A DNA stretch of 64,000 nt from Propionicimonas sp020161015 (GCF_964266745.1 NZ_CAXWGX010000001.1:372001-436000), one strand, 5' to 3'. Shown: positions 34,903 through 44,251, numbered from the stretch's first letter. Numbers and translations are program-made. The notes: a model not told the origin generated them from the letters alone.

Positions 34903-35901
34903 ATGGGGGGAATGCTTGTTACCGGCGGCGCCGGATTCATCGGAACGAACTTCGTCCGGCTCGCGCTCGCGCAGGGCCAGGACCGCGTGACCGTGCTCGA
35001 CGCGCTCACCTACGCGGCCAACCGCAGCTCGCTGGACGGCCTCGACCCGGACCGGTTCCGCCTGGTGGAGGGCTCGGTCTGCGACGCGGAGCTCGTCGAC
35101 CGGCTGGTCGCCGACCACGACACGGTGGTGCACTTCGCCGCCGAATCCCACAACGACAACTCGCTTCGCGACCCGTCGCCGTTCATCCAGACCAACCTCG
35201 TGGGCACCTACACGCTGCTCGAGGCGGTGCGGCGGCACGGCCGGCGCTACCACCACATCTCCACAGACGAGGTGTACGGCGACCTCGAGCTGGACGACCC
35301 GGCGCGGTTCACCGAGAGCACGCCGTACAACCCGTCCAGCCCGTACTCGGCCTCCAAGGCCGGCTCCGACCTCCTCGTCCGGGCCTGGGTGCGCTCGTTC
35401 GGCGTGCAGGCGACGATCAGCAATTGCTCGAACAACTACGGCCCGTACCAGCACATCGAGAAGTTCATTCCGCGCCAGGTGACCAATGTGCTCGCCGGCA
35501 TCCGTCCCAAGCTCTACGGGGCGGGCGCGAACGTGCGCGACTGGATCCACGTGACCGACCACAACCTCGCCGTGCTGCGCATCCTCGAGGCCGGCCGGAT
35601 CGGTGAGACCTACCTGATCGGGGCGGACGGCGAGAAGGACAACCGCACCGTGATCGAGTTGATCCTGACCCTGATGGGGCAGCCGGCCGACGCCTACGAC
35701 CACGTGACCGACCGCGCCGGCCACGACATGCGCTACGCCATCGACGCGTCCAAGCTGCGCACCGAGCTGGGCTGGGAGCCCACGTACCGCGACTTCGAGT
35801 CCGGCCTGGCCGCGACGATCGACTGGTACCGCGAGAACGAGTCGTGGTGGCGCCCGATCAAGGAGGCCACCGAGGCCAGGTACGCGGCGGCCGGCCAGTG
35901 A
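34903..35901 (+). CDS. rmlB: dTDP-glucose 4,6-dehydratase RmlB
   Basis: 332 residues. GGAGFIG (NAD-binding GxxGxxG), ISTDEVYGDL with the catalytic Thr-Asp-Glu triplet, and YSASKAG (YxxxK). It converts dTDP-glucose to the 4-keto-6-deoxy intermediate. ATG 34903 is preferred because AGGA lies 8 bp upstream; ATG 34912 has no room for a ribosome site. Downstream the RmlC-RmlD gene overlaps by 4 bp (GTGA), indicating coupled translation. Confidence 0.95.
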   Translation: MGGMLVTGGAGFIGTNFVRLALAQGQDRVTVLDALTYAANRSSLDGLDPDRFRLVEGSVCDAELVDRLVADHDTVVHFAAESHNDNSLRDPSPFIQTNLVGTYTLLEAVRRHGRRYHHISTDEVYGDLELDDPARFTESTPYNPSSPYSASKAGSDLLVRAWVRSFGVQATISNCSNNYGPYQHIEKFIPRQVTNVLAGIRPKLYGAGANVRDWIHVTDHNLAVLRILEAGRIGETYLIGADGEKDNRTVIELILTLMGQPADAYDHVTDRAGHDMRYAIDASKLRTELGWEPTYRDFESGLAATIDWYRENESWWRPIKEATEARYAAAGQ

Positions 35902-37310
35902 CCGCCTCCCCGGGCGCGCCGACGGCGCCGGCAGTGCGGACGACGCAGATCCCCGGCCTGCTGGTGGTCGACCTGCCACTGCACGGGGACGACCGGGGCT
36001 GGTTCAAGGAGAACTGGCAGCGGGCGAAGATGACGGCACTCGGCCTGCCCGACTTCGGGCCCGTCCAGCACAGCGTCGCGTTCAACGGCACCGCGGGCGT
36101 CACCCGCGGCTTCCACGCCGAGCCGTGGGACAAGCTGGTCAGCGTGGCCACCGGACGCGTGTTCGGCGCCTGGGTCGACCTGCGCGAGGGTGACGGGTTC
36201 GGCCGCGTGGTGACCGTGGAACTCGGCCCCCAGACCGCTGTGTTCGTGCCGAGGGGCGTCGCCAACAGCTACCAGACCCTCGAACACGGCACGGTGTACT
36301 CCTACCTCGTCAACGAGCACTGGAGCCCGCAGGCCCGTGACGAGTACACCTACCTGAACCTCGCCGACCCGTCGGTCGCCGTCCCGTGGCCGATCCCCCT
36401 GGCGGAGGCCACCATCTCCGAGGCCGACGCCGGGCACCCGTTGCTCGACGACGTCCGCCCGGTGCCGCCCCTGCGCACGGTGATCGTGGGGGCCAACGGC
36501 CAGCTGGGCCGGGCCCTCCAGGCGCTGGTGCCCGGTGCGGAGCTGCTCGACCTCCCCGACTTCGACTGCACGGACGCGGACGCCGTCGCGGCCCACCCCT
36601 GGCGGGGCGTCGGCACGATCCTCAACGCCGCCGCCTACACCGCCGTCGACGCGGCGGAGACCCCCGAGGGCCGGCGTGCCTGCTGGGCGGCCAACGTCAG
36701 CGGCGTGGCCAACCTGTGCCGGGTGGCCGCAGAGCACCGGATCACCCTCGTGCACGTCTCCAGCGACTACGTCTTCGACGGGACAGCCGAGCTGCACCCC
36801 GAGGACGAACCGTTCAGCCCCCTGGGCGTCTACGGCCAGACGAAGGCCGCCGGTGACGCCCTGGTCGGCCAGCTCGCCCGCCACTACCTCGTCCGCACGA
36901 GCTGGGTGATCGGGCAGGGCCGCAACTTCGTGCGCACGATGGCGGACCTGGCCGCCCGCGGGGTGTCGCCGAGCGTCGTCGACGACCAGTTCGGGCGCCT
37001 CACGTTCACCACCGACCTCGCAGCGGGGATCGTGCACCTGCTCACCACCGGGGCACCGTTCGGCACCTACAACCTCAGCAACGACGGCCCCGTCCGGTCC
37101 TGGTGCGACATCGCCCGTGAGGTCTTCGTGCTCTGCGGGCGCGACGCCGCGGACGTGACCGGCGTGAGCACGGAGGACTACTCCGAGGGCAAGCTGACCT
37201 CGCCCCGTCCGCGCAACAGCGCGCTCGACCTGACCCGGATCAAGGCCACGGGCTTTTTCCCGGCGCCGTCGACCCAACGGCTGGCCGAATACCTCGCCGC
37301 CGCGAATTAG
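35898..37310 (+). CDS. RmlC-RmlD fusion: dTDP-4-keto-6-deoxyglucose epimerase/dTDP-rhamnose reductase
   Basis: 470 residues from a GTG overlapping the rmlB stop. Residues about 15-185 are an RmlC cupin (GWFKENWQRAKM, GVTRGFHAEPWDKLVSV with the catalytic-type His, VFVPRGVANSYQTLE). Residues about 190-470 are RmlD: TVIVGANGQLGRAL (NADPH binding), NAAAYTAVDAAE, SSDYVFDG, and YGQTKAAGD (YxxxK). Together they finish dTDP-L-rhamnose. Separate rmlC and rmlD genes are the commoner arrangement, but fused forms occur in actinobacteria. It ends with a 412-bp gap, the end of the rml unit. Confidence 0.92.
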   Translation: MTASPGAPTAPAVRTTQIPGLLVVDLPLHGDDRGWFKENWQRAKMTALGLPDFGPVQHSVAFNGTAGVTRGFHAEPWDKLVSVATGRVFGAWVDLREGDGFGRVVTVELGPQTAVFVPRGVANSYQTLEHGTVYSYLVNEHWSPQARDEYTYLNLADPSVAVPWPIPLAEATISEADAGHPLLDDVRPVPPLRTVIVGANGQLGRALQALVPGAELLDLPDFDCTDADAVAAHPWRGVGTILNAAAYTAVDAAETPEGRRACWAANVSGVANLCRVAAEHRITLVHVSSDYVFDGTAELHPEDEPFSPLGVYGQTKAAGDALVGQLARHYLVRTSWVIGQGRNFVRTMADLAARGVSPSVVDDQFGRLTFTTDLAAGIVHLLTTGAPFGTYNLSNDGPVRSWCDIAREVFVLCGRDAADVTGVSTEDYSEGKLTSPRPRNSALDLTRIKATGFFPAPSTQRLAEYLAAAN

Positions 37311-37722
37311 CGAACCATTGGGAGGCGCTCGCCGGGGCGTTGCCGCACGGTGCGCATTACTGCTGACGTGATGCCCCGTCCGCTCCGGACGGCACGTGCG
37401 GTGCCGCCGGAGATCGGCGTGACAGTCCCGGTTCAGCCTTCCCACTAGGCATTATGGACGCCTGAGCTGCGGTCGGCCTGTCGCTCGGCCCCGTCGGCTC
37501 CCGATCGCGACCCGGCCGCGAAGTCGGGCAGTGTCGGCGAATTCGCGGGGCAAGTCAAATCGACGCCTAATCGGTGGGACGCCATGTTCCAAGTCTGTTT
37601 CATAATTCAATTCAGGTTGCTCCGCGCCGGGTGTGATGGCGATGCTGAAGGGGTACACCTACAACCGAACACATCGGCCAGCGTCGGTCAGCCAACCTCG
37701 AACCCCCCCTCTTGGAGGAACG
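37311..37722 (+). promoter_or_regulatory. 412-bp intergenic leader of the GT2-WecG gene
   Basis: No ORF with coding character. The left half is GC-rich. The right half holds an AT-rich island (CATAATTCAATT near 37600-37611) that may contain a promoter, and a C7 tract (37703-37709) bracketed by CCAA (37692-37695) and TTGG (37712-37715). GGAGG ends 5 bp before the ATG at 37723. The length suggests a regulated start of the plus operon 37723-42468. Confidence 0.35.
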
Positions 37723-39393
37723 ATGAACGTCGCAAGCGTGGTGATCCCTGCCCACAACGAGGCCAGCGTGCTGTCCTCGACCCTCCAGCGGATCGCCGAC
37801 GACCCGCTGGCACCGGCCCTCGAGGTCGCCGTCGTCGCGAACGCCTGCACCGACGACACCGCGGACATCGCCCGGGCCTTCCTGCCGTCCGTGCCCGGCC
37901 TGGTGGTGGTCGAGACCGAAGTGCCCGGCAAGGCGAATGCCCTCAACCTCGGTGACGAGGCCGTGAGCGCGTTCCCGCGCATCTACCTCGACGCCGACAT
38001 CGTGCTGGGCCCCGACGCCCTCGGCGGCATGGTCGACGCCCTCGCCGTCGACGCCCCCGTGGCGGGGTCCCCCGACATCGAGTTCGACCTCGACGGTGCC
38101 GACCGCTGGGTGCGCGAGTACTACCGGATGTTCGAGCGCCTGCCCTACGTGACCGACGACCTGGTGGGCCTGGGCGTCTACGGGCTGTCCGAGGCCGGTC
38201 GCGGGCGGTTCGACGAGTTCCCCGACGTGCTCGCCGACGACCTGTACATCCAGCGCCTGTTCACCCCTCAGGAGCGCGTCCGCACGCCCGGCCGCTTCGC
38301 CGTCCGGACGCCGCGACGCTGGCGCGAACTGGTCAAGGTGCGCACCCGCGTGGACCGCGGCAACGCCCAGCTGGCCACGACCACCGAGCCCGGCGCCGGC
38401 TTCGAGCGCACCTCCGGCGCGTCGGTGAAGGCGCTGGCGCGGGCGCTCGCCGTCCAGCCAGGGCTGCTCCCCGCAGCGACCGTGTACGTCGGCACCACGA
38501 TCGCCGCACGGGTGCGCTCGCGCCTCAGCGACGACTACTCGTGGGGCCGCGACGAGTCCACCCGACAGCCTGCGGACGGGGCCGCGCCGGCCGGTGCCGG
38601 CGCGCAGGCGGTGCCCGACGCGGCGGCACCCGTGCCGATCGAGGGGGTGCCGTTCACCCGGCAGACCGAGGCAGAGGTCGTGGACACCGTGTTCGACGCT
38701 CTCGCCGGGCAGCGGGGCGGCCGGATCGTCACGCCCAACGTGGACATCCTCCAGGCCGTCCGCCGCAAGCCCGAACTGCGCCGCCTGGTGCGCACCGCCG
38801 ACCTCGTGGTCGCCGACGGGATGCCGATCGTGTGGGCGAGCCGGCTGCGGGGAACCCCGCTGCCCGAGCGTGTCTCCGGGGCGGACCTCGTCTGGTCGCT
38901 GGCCGAACGGGCGGCGGAGGAGGGCCGCTCGGTCTACCTCCTCGGCGGGCGACCCGGCGTGGCGCAGCGCGCGGGCAGGACGTTCACCGAGCGGTTCCCC
39001 GGCCTGCGGATCGTCGGCCACGACAGCCCCGAGTGGGGCTTCGAGCACTCGCCGGACGCGATGCGCGCGCTGATCGCCCGACTGACCGACGCCGGCCCCG
39101 ACCTCGTCTACCTCGCGCTCGGCTTCCCCAAGCAGGATCTGGTGGCAGCCACCCTCGCGCAGCACCTTCCGCAGACCTGGTTCCTCGGCTGCGGCGGCGC
39201 GCTCGACATGGTCGCCGGTGAGGTGGAGCGGGCCAGCGGTGCCGCCCAGAAGCTCGGTGCGGAGTGGATCGTCCGGCTCCTCCAGGAGCCGCGCCGCCTC
39301 GCCCGCCGCTACCTGCTGGACGACGCGCCCTACGCCGCCTCGCTGCTCACCCGCAGCACGCTCGACGGGGTCACCGGGGTGAGCAAGGGGTGA
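37723..39393 (+). CDS. GT2-WecG/TagA (GT26) fusion glycosyltransferase
   Basis: 556 residues from ATG 37723 with GGAGG 5-6 bp upstream. Residues 1 to about 290 are a GT2 domain (SVVIPAHNEASVL, VANACTDDTADIA, YLDADIVLGPDAL with DAD metal motif). Residues about 310-556 are a WecG/TagA/CpsF domain: VTPNVDILQAVRR (near 337), VVADGMPIVWASRL and YLALGFPKQDLVA. GT26 enzymes add ManNAcA, ManNAc or glucose to a lipid-linked first sugar. A short Ala/Pro linker joins the halves without stop or frameshift. The fusion could add the second and a later sugar. It begins an operon of five overlapping genes. Confidence 0.87.
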   Translation: MNVASVVIPAHNEASVLSSTLQRIADDPLAPALEVAVVANACTDDTADIARAFLPSVPGLVVVETEVPGKANALNLGDEAVSAFPRIYLDADIVLGPDALGGMVDALAVDAPVAGSPDIEFDLDGADRWVREYYRMFERLPYVTDDLVGLGVYGLSEAGRGRFDEFPDVLADDLYIQRLFTPQERVRTPGRFAVRTPRRWRELVKVRTRVDRGNAQLATTTEPGAGFERTSGASVKALARALAVQPGLLPAATVYVGTTIAARVRSRLSDDYSWGRDESTRQPADGAAPAGAGAQAVPDAAAPVPIEGVPFTRQTEAEVVDTVFDALAGQRGGRIVTPNVDILQAVRRKPELRRLVRTADLVVADGMPIVWASRLRGTPLPERVSGADLVWSLAERAAEEGRSVYLLGGRPGVAQRAGRTFTERFPGLRIVGHDSPEWGFEHSPDAMRALIARLTDAGPDLVYLALGFPKQDLVAATLAQHLPQTWFLGCGGALDMVAGEVERASGAAQKLGAEWIVRLLQEPRRLARRYLLDDAPYAASLLTRSTLDGVTGVSKG

Positions 39394-40004
39394 GCGACGC
39401 CCGGCAGACGCGCCCCGGGCGCCCGAACGCCAGGATCCGGACCAGGGAGGACCTGGCGGCCTGGGCCGCCGCCGACGCCGCGATGAACGGCGTCGAGCGC
39501 TGGCGTCCCCGGCACGCCCTGACCCGCGGCGTCGTGCACTTCCTGCACGTCCTGCGGCTGTGCGAGTACTGGGAGAACCGGCCCGGGCCGGTCGCACGGG
39601 TGGTGTCCGGCGTGTACAAGGTCCGGCTGCGCCGCCTGTCCGAGCGACTCGGGTTCGACGTCGGCCGGCACACGGCGGGCCCCGGCCTGAGCATCGCCCA
39701 CTCCGGACTGCTCGTCATCCACCCCGACGCCCGCATCGGCGCCCGCTGCCGGATCCACCAGGGCGTCACGATCGGCGCGACCGCCGGCGGGGTGCCGGTG
39801 ATCGGCGACGACGTGTTCATCGGGCCGAACGCCCTGGTGCTCGGCGGCGTCACCATCGGCGACCGCGCCTTCATCTTCCCCTCGGCCGTCGTCACCTGCG
39901 ACGTGCCGGAGGGCCACGCCGCTGCCGGGGTGCCGGCCACCGTCCGTCCCGGCACCCACGAGGTGTGGCGACCGGACGAACCGCGCGTCCGGCCCGCGAC
40001 CTGA
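39390..40004 (+). CDS. Hexapeptide-repeat acetyltransferase (serine acetyltransferase-like)
   Basis: 204 residues from a GTG overlapping the previous stop by 4 bp. N-terminal alpha-helical half (about 1-100), then left-handed beta-helix hexapeptides: GPGLSIAHSGLLVIHPDARIG, written as motifs LSIAHSGL, ARIGARCRIHQGVTIGA, VIGDDVFIGPNAL and VTIGDRAFIFPSA. This is the CysE-like layout with catalytic His near IAHSG and IHQG. In capsule loci such proteins O-acetylate the sugar unit from acetyl-CoA. The position between WecG fusion and GT4 supports an EPS rather than cysteine role. Confidence 0.8.
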   Translation: MSDARQTRPGRPNARIRTREDLAAWAAADAAMNGVERWRPRHALTRGVVHFLHVLRLCEYWENRPGPVARVVSGVYKVRLRRLSERLGFDVGRHTAGPGLSIAHSGLLVIHPDARIGARCRIHQGVTIGATAGGVPVIGDDVFIGPNALVLGGVTIGDRAFIFPSAVVTCDVPEGHAAAGVPATVRPGTHEVWRPDEPRVRPAT

Positions 40005-40057
40005 CCGTTGTCCCCACCCAGACCTGCGTCCCTACCCAGACCTGCCCCGGAGGCCCC

Positions 40058-41335
40058 TTGACGACCGACCACGCCGACCACCACGCGCCCGTCGCGTACC
40101 TGGTGAGCCAGTACCCGCTGATCTCGCACACGTTCATCGAGCGCGAGATCGAGGGCCTGCGCGCTCTGGGCACGCCCGTGCACACCTTCAGCATCCGCGA
40201 GCCCGGTGACCTGATGAGCGACGCCATGCGCGCCGAGGCCGGGCGCACCACCGTCCTCCAGGACTCGTGGGGCGAGATCGCCCGGGCCTCCGCGCGCGCG
40301 TTCGCCGGCCATCCGGCGGCCGGGTTCGCCAGCCTGCGCAGGGCGCTGTCCACAGGGGAGGCCCGCCCGCGGAGCCGCGTGTGGCAGGCCTTCTACGTGG
40401 CCGAGGCACTGCGCCTGCTGGCGGAGCTGGAGCGTCTCGGTGTGCGACACGTCCACGCCCACTTCGCCAACAACGGCGCGGACGTCGCCCGGGCGGCGAT
40501 CGCCCACGCGCGCTCGGTCGACCCGGACGGCGGCTGGCGCTGGTCGTTCACGATGCACGGCCCGACAGAGTTCGAGGCCGTCGAACGGTTCGACCTCGCC
40601 GGCAAGGTGGCCTCGGCCGACCGCGTGGCCTGCATCTCGGACTTCACGCGGAGCCAGCTGATGCGCCTCAGCGACCCCGCGGACTGGACGAAGCTCGAGG
40701 TCGTCCACATGAGCGTGGACACCGACCGTTTCGTGCCCCCGCCGGACGCCCGGGCGCAGGGGGACGCGCTGCGCATCCTCGACGTCGGGCGTCTGGTGCC
40801 GGAGAAGGGTGCCCCCGTCCTGCTGGACGCGGTGTCGCTGCTCGTCGAGCGGGGTGTCCCGGTCGAGGTCCGGCTCGTGGGCAGCGGCGACCTGGGCGAG
40901 GACCTGGCGCGCACGATCACGTCCCGCGGGCTGTCGGACGTGGTGACGCTCGTCGGCCCGGTCGGCCAGGACGAGATCCTCTCGGAGTACCACTGGGCCG
41001 ACGTGTTCTGCCTGCCCAGCTTCCAGGAGGGCCTGCCCGTGGTGCTCATGGAGGCGATGGCGACGTGCCTGCCGGTGGTGACCAGCACGATCAACGGGAT
41101 CCCCGAACTGGTGCGCGACGGCGCCAACGGCTACCTGCTGCCGCCGGGTCGCGCCGACCTGCTCGCCGATGCCCTCGAACGGCTCGCTGCCGACCCCGCG
41201 CTCCGGGCGTCCCTGGGCGAGCGGGCGCGCGCGGACGTGGTCGCCGGCTTCTCCCTCGAGCACTGCGCAAAGGCCCAGCAGGACTTCCTCGGCCACGTCG
41301 CGCCCCGTCCGGCCGGGTCGCGCCGGGCGTCGTGA
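40058..41335 (+). CDS. GT4 glycosyltransferase (colanic-acid WcaL-like)
   Basis: 425 residues from a TTG at 40058 with GGAGG four bases ahead; no ATG or GTG gives a better start. N-terminal YLVSQYPLISHTFIEREIEGL and HVHAHFANNGADVAR, then TMHGPTEFEAVERF, match the WcaL/AmsK-like group of GT4. The donor half has ILDVGRLVPEKGAPVLLDAV and PSFQEGLPVVLMEAMATCLPV (E-x7-E). It adds a sugar (often galactose or glucose) to the EPS unit. The 53-bp gap before it includes two copies of cccagacctgc (within 40012-40045), a small tandem duplication. Downstream gene overlaps by 4 bp. Confidence 0.85.
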   Translation: MTTDHADHHAPVAYLVSQYPLISHTFIEREIEGLRALGTPVHTFSIREPGDLMSDAMRAEAGRTTVLQDSWGEIARASARAFAGHPAAGFASLRRALSTGEARPRSRVWQAFYVAEALRLLAELERLGVRHVHAHFANNGADVARAAIAHARSVDPDGGWRWSFTMHGPTEFEAVERFDLAGKVASADRVACISDFTRSQLMRLSDPADWTKLEVVHMSVDTDRFVPPPDARAQGDALRILDVGRLVPEKGAPVLLDAVSLLVERGVPVEVRLVGSGDLGEDLARTITSRGLSDVVTLVGPVGQDEILSEYHWADVFCLPSFQEGLPVVLMEAMATCLPVVTSTINGIPELVRDGANGYLLPPGRADLLADALERLAADPALRASLGERARADVVAGFSLEHCAKAQQDFLGHVAPRPAGSRRAS

Positions 41336-42468
41336 ACGGCGCGACCGGGCTGCCCCGGACGCCGATCAGCCGCCGGGGCCTCCTGTCCGCCGGCGCGGGC
41401 CTGACGGCGGCCGTCGCCCTCGCCGCCTGCACGCCGGCTGCCGAGCCGCCCGCCTCCGGCGGGCCCCGGCAGCCCGCGGCCCGGATCGACCCCGGGCCGG
41501 TGTACCGAGCCAGCGACGGGTTCCTCTACGCCCCCGACGGCAGCCTGTTCACCCCGGTGGGCGCGAACGTCGGCACCACCGGCACCTTCGACTGGAAGGG
41601 CGACAGCCGGGGGCACGCGGCCGACGCGGTGGCCTGGGGGTGGAACACCGTGCGGCTGAACCTCATGGTGACCGCCGCGCACTCCTGGTCCTTCGTCGCC
41701 CAGCGCGGCACGGAGGACCTGCTGGCCCTCGTCGACCAGGTGGTGCAGGAGTACACCGATGCCGGCATCGTGGTCATCCTCTCCGCACACGACGACCCGC
41801 GCGCGGAGGGCGTCGACAGGCGGGCCACCGAGGCCGGCCTGGCCGCCTGGTGGACGCAGGCCGCGACCCGTTTCGCCGGCAACCCCCGCGTCTGGTACGG
41901 CCTGCTCAACGAGCCCGACTACACCAACGACGAGTGGGTCGCCCTCATGGACGGGCTCGCCGCGGCGGTCCGCGGCACCGGCAACACCAGCCCGGTACTG
42001 CTCGGGGCGTCGTGCTGGGGCCAGGACGTGGCCGGCACCCGCCCCTACTTCGCCGACGCCCGATTCGGGTACGAGGCGACCATGGCCCCGGCCATCGCCG
42101 CGCGTCACGAGAACGTCATATTCGAGCAGCACAATTACGGTGCGTACGGCCTCTACGCGTCGCAGGAGAAGTGGGGCGCGTACCTCGAAAAGGTGCGCGA
42201 CGCGGGGCTCACGCCCCTGATTGGCGAGTTCGGCTACACGGTGGCGAAGAAGGATTCACCCGATATCTACGACGCCAATTACGACGCTGCCCAGGCGGTA
42301 TTCGAGCTCGCGGCCGAACGCCATGTCGGGGCACTGTGGTGGCACGGGACGCACGGGGACAATTACTCGGTGATGGCCGACGGCGGCCCGTTCTGGAAGG
42401 GCCGCGACGGCGCCGGGCTGTCCGACGGCGGCCGGCGTCTGTGGCAGTTCGGGCACGGGGAACGATGA
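41332..42468 (+). CDS. Tat-exported lipoprotein glycoside hydrolase, GH5 (cellulase-like)
   Basis: 378 residues from a GTG overlapping the upstream stop. The N-terminus has a twin-arginine motif SRRGLL (Arg14-Arg15), a hydrophobic core and a lipobox LAAC with Cys33, so export via Tat and membrane anchoring are predicted. The catalytic domain is clan GH-A, family 5-like: GWNTVRLNLMV, GLLNEPD near 191-196 (acid/base Glu), and GEFGYT near 298-303 (nucleophile Glu). It may hydrolyse or trim the EPS, as in BcsZ or WssD-type loci, or release chains. It is the last gene of the plus operon. Confidence 0.85.
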   Translation: MNGATGLPRTPISRRGLLSAGAGLTAAVALAACTPAAEPPASGGPRQPAARIDPGPVYRASDGFLYAPDGSLFTPVGANVGTTGTFDWKGDSRGHAADAVAWGWNTVRLNLMVTAAHSWSFVAQRGTEDLLALVDQVVQEYTDAGIVVILSAHDDPRAEGVDRRATEAGLAAWWTQAATRFAGNPRVWYGLLNEPDYTNDEWVALMDGLAAAVRGTGNTSPVLLGASCWGQDVAGTRPYFADARFGYEATMAPAIAARHENVIFEQHNYGAYGLYASQEKWGAYLEKVRDAGLTPLIGEFGYTVAKKDSPDIYDANYDAAQAVFELAAERHVGALWWHGTHGDNYSVMADGGPFWKGRDGAGLSDGGRRLWQFGHGER

Positions 42469-42490
42469 CCGTCCACCCCGCGCCAGGGCC

Positions 42491-43078
42491 TCAGCCCGGA
42501 CGCCGCTCGCCCACCTGGCGAGCCGGCGAGCCGGCCATGATCGCGTTCTCCGGGACGTCGCCACGCACCACCGAGTTCGCCGCGATCACGGCCCCGGAGG
42601 CGATCCTCGCTCCCGCGACGATGATCGAGTTCGAGGCGATCCAGACGTCGTCGCCGATCTCCACGCCGCTCCCGACCCACTCCTGGTCGACGATCGGCGT
42701 GCCCAGGCGGGTGCCGTGGTTGGTGCCGACGATGGTCACGCCCTGGCCGAGGAGGCACCGGGCACCGATGGTGATCGGGGCCCCGGCGGTGCGCAGGTTC
42801 GCGAACTCGCCGATGAACGTCCCCTCGCCGACCTCCAGCCGCGAGCCGCTCAGCCCGCCGCCGTCGAGCAGCACGATCACGCTGGGCCCGAAGATCGACA
42901 CCCCGTCGGCGAGCACCAGGCGAGAGACGTCTCCGGTGATCCGCACGTCCGAACTGACCAGCGCATTCGGAAAGGTCATGCGCAATTGCGCCCGGGACCA
43001 TTGCGCCCGGACGCCGACCTGCACATCGCGTGCAATCGACTTCGCCAGCGCGAGAATTCTTCGGGGAACGTCAGCCAC
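42491..43078 (-). CDS. WcaF/WbbJ-type hexapeptide acetyltransferase
   Basis: 195 residues from GTG 43078; the frame is open further but the upstream part lacks coding character and the start is not certain. Left-handed beta-helix repeats: DVRITGDVSRLVLADG, GEGTFIGEFANLR, PITIGARCLLGQGVTIVG, then NHG with the catalytic His, IGDDVWIASNSIIVAG, and NSVVRGDVPENAIMAG. This is the maltose/galactoside acetyltransferase family used for O-acetylation of EPS sugars. It is convergent with the GH5 gene (22 bp) and divergent from the second Wzz. Confidence 0.78.
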   Translation of the reverse strand: MADVPRRILALAKSIARDVQVGVRAQWSRAQLRMTFPNALVSSDVRITGDVSRLVLADGVSIFGPSVIVLLDGGGLSGSRLEVGEGTFIGEFANLRTAGAPITIGARCLLGQGVTIVGTNHGTRLGTPIVDQEWVGSGVEIGDDVWIASNSIIVAGARIASGAVIAANSVVRGDVPENAIMAGSPARQVGERRPG

Positions 43079-43354
43079 CGTCCAAATGCTACCAGCGTTG
43101 AACGATCGCGCGGCGATGCCGAAATGTGGACGATTTGACCACGCCCCTCCGTCCGTGGAGATACTGGAACAGACAAGACAGGCAGTTTTCGTCATCGCGC
43201 GCGCAATCACGCTGCGCGATCGCGCCACCGTCGCGACGGTCCGCCGGACGGACGGACGGTCCCACCTCCACTCCAGGACCACAGGACTGCCGACAGCGGC
43301 ACCGGCTCGCGCCGGACAGGGGATGCCCGCGCAAGGAAAGAGGGGGATGCACCG

Positions 43355-44251
43355 ATGAGTACGACGACGGACTACCGCGAGGACGAGCCGTTCACGGTCC
43401 AGGCGGCCGGCCCGCTGACCGCGTGGCGCCGGCACTGGGTGCTCGGCGTCGTCGCGGCGCTGCTCGGCGCCGCGCTGGGCGTCGGCGCAGCCTTCGTCCT
43501 CCCCGTCACCTACACGGCGGAGGCCCGCGTGGCCGTGGGCTCGGGCGACCTCACCTCCGGCGCGATCGCCGGGTTCCCGGTGGCCGCGTCCCAGCTCGCG
43601 TCGAACTACGCCCGCTACGTGAACAACCGCGGCGTGGCCGGCACCGACGTGCCGGAGGGCGTCACGCTGTCGGCCTCGCAGATCCCGGAGTCGAACGTGA
43701 TCCGGGTCGAGGCCGAGTCGGCCGACCCGGAGGCCGCCCGCGAGGCGGCCAACTCGGCAGCGCAGCAGCTCATCGACGCGGTCAACGACAGCGGACGCAC
43801 GTCCGCGGACGAGGTGGCGGCCGAGTTCGCGAAGGCTGCGAACGAGGACGCGGCCGCGCAGACGGCCCTGAACGCGGCCCAGCACGACCTCGACGAGCTC
43901 CTCGGCAGGGACAACCCCTCGAAGTCCGCGGTGAAGGACGCCCGGGACGCCGTCACCGAGGCCGCGGCGAAGGCCGCGGAAACGGGGATGCGCTCGGCGG
44001 CCCTCAAGCAGCGCTACACGAACCTGGTCGCCGGGTCCTCGACCGCGGCGAACCTGCTCCTGGTGCGCACGGCCGAAGAGCTCGACTCGAACCGGACCAG
44101 CATGCTGGCCCGCCTCGGGCTGGCCGGGCTCGCCGCGGGGGCCGCGCTCGGGCTGGTGCTCTCGGTCGTCATCGAGCGCAGGCGCGCCCGCAGCGCCGGC
44201 GGCACCCGCGCGGCGCGCACCGCGGACGCGCCCGGCACCACCGGGGCGTGA
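43355..44251 (+). CDS. Wzz-type chain-length protein without kinase (second copy)
   Basis: 298 residues from ATG 43355, preceded by GAGGGGG. Two membrane helices (VLGVVAALLGAALGVGAAF near 28 and LGLAGLAAGAALGLVLSVV near 250) flank a largely alpha-helical external loop rich in Ala/Glu/Asp (about 55-245). The early YTAEARVAVGSG is typical of Wzz N-domains. There is no Walker A, so it lacks the BY-kinase part that the protein at 6406 has. It probably governs polymer length for the second Wzy, whose gene overlaps by 4 bp. Confidence 0.82.
   Translation: MSTTTDYREDEPFTVQAAGPLTAWRRHWVLGVVAALLGAALGVGAAFVLPVTYTAEARVAVGSGDLTSGAIAGFPVAASQLASNYARYVNNRGVAGTDVPEGVTLSASQIPESNVIRVEAESADPEAAREAANSAAQQLIDAVNDSGRTSADEVAAEFAKAANEDAAAQTALNAAQHDLDELLGRDNPSKSAVKDARDAVTEAAAKAAETGMRSAALKQRYTNLVAGSSTAANLLLVRTAEELDSNRTSMLARLGLAGLAAGAALGLVLSVVIERRRARSAGGTRAARTADAPGTTGA

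Noticed and set aside
43355..44251. Second BY-kinase
   Set aside because: The protein has Wzz helices but no Walker A or Walker B motif.
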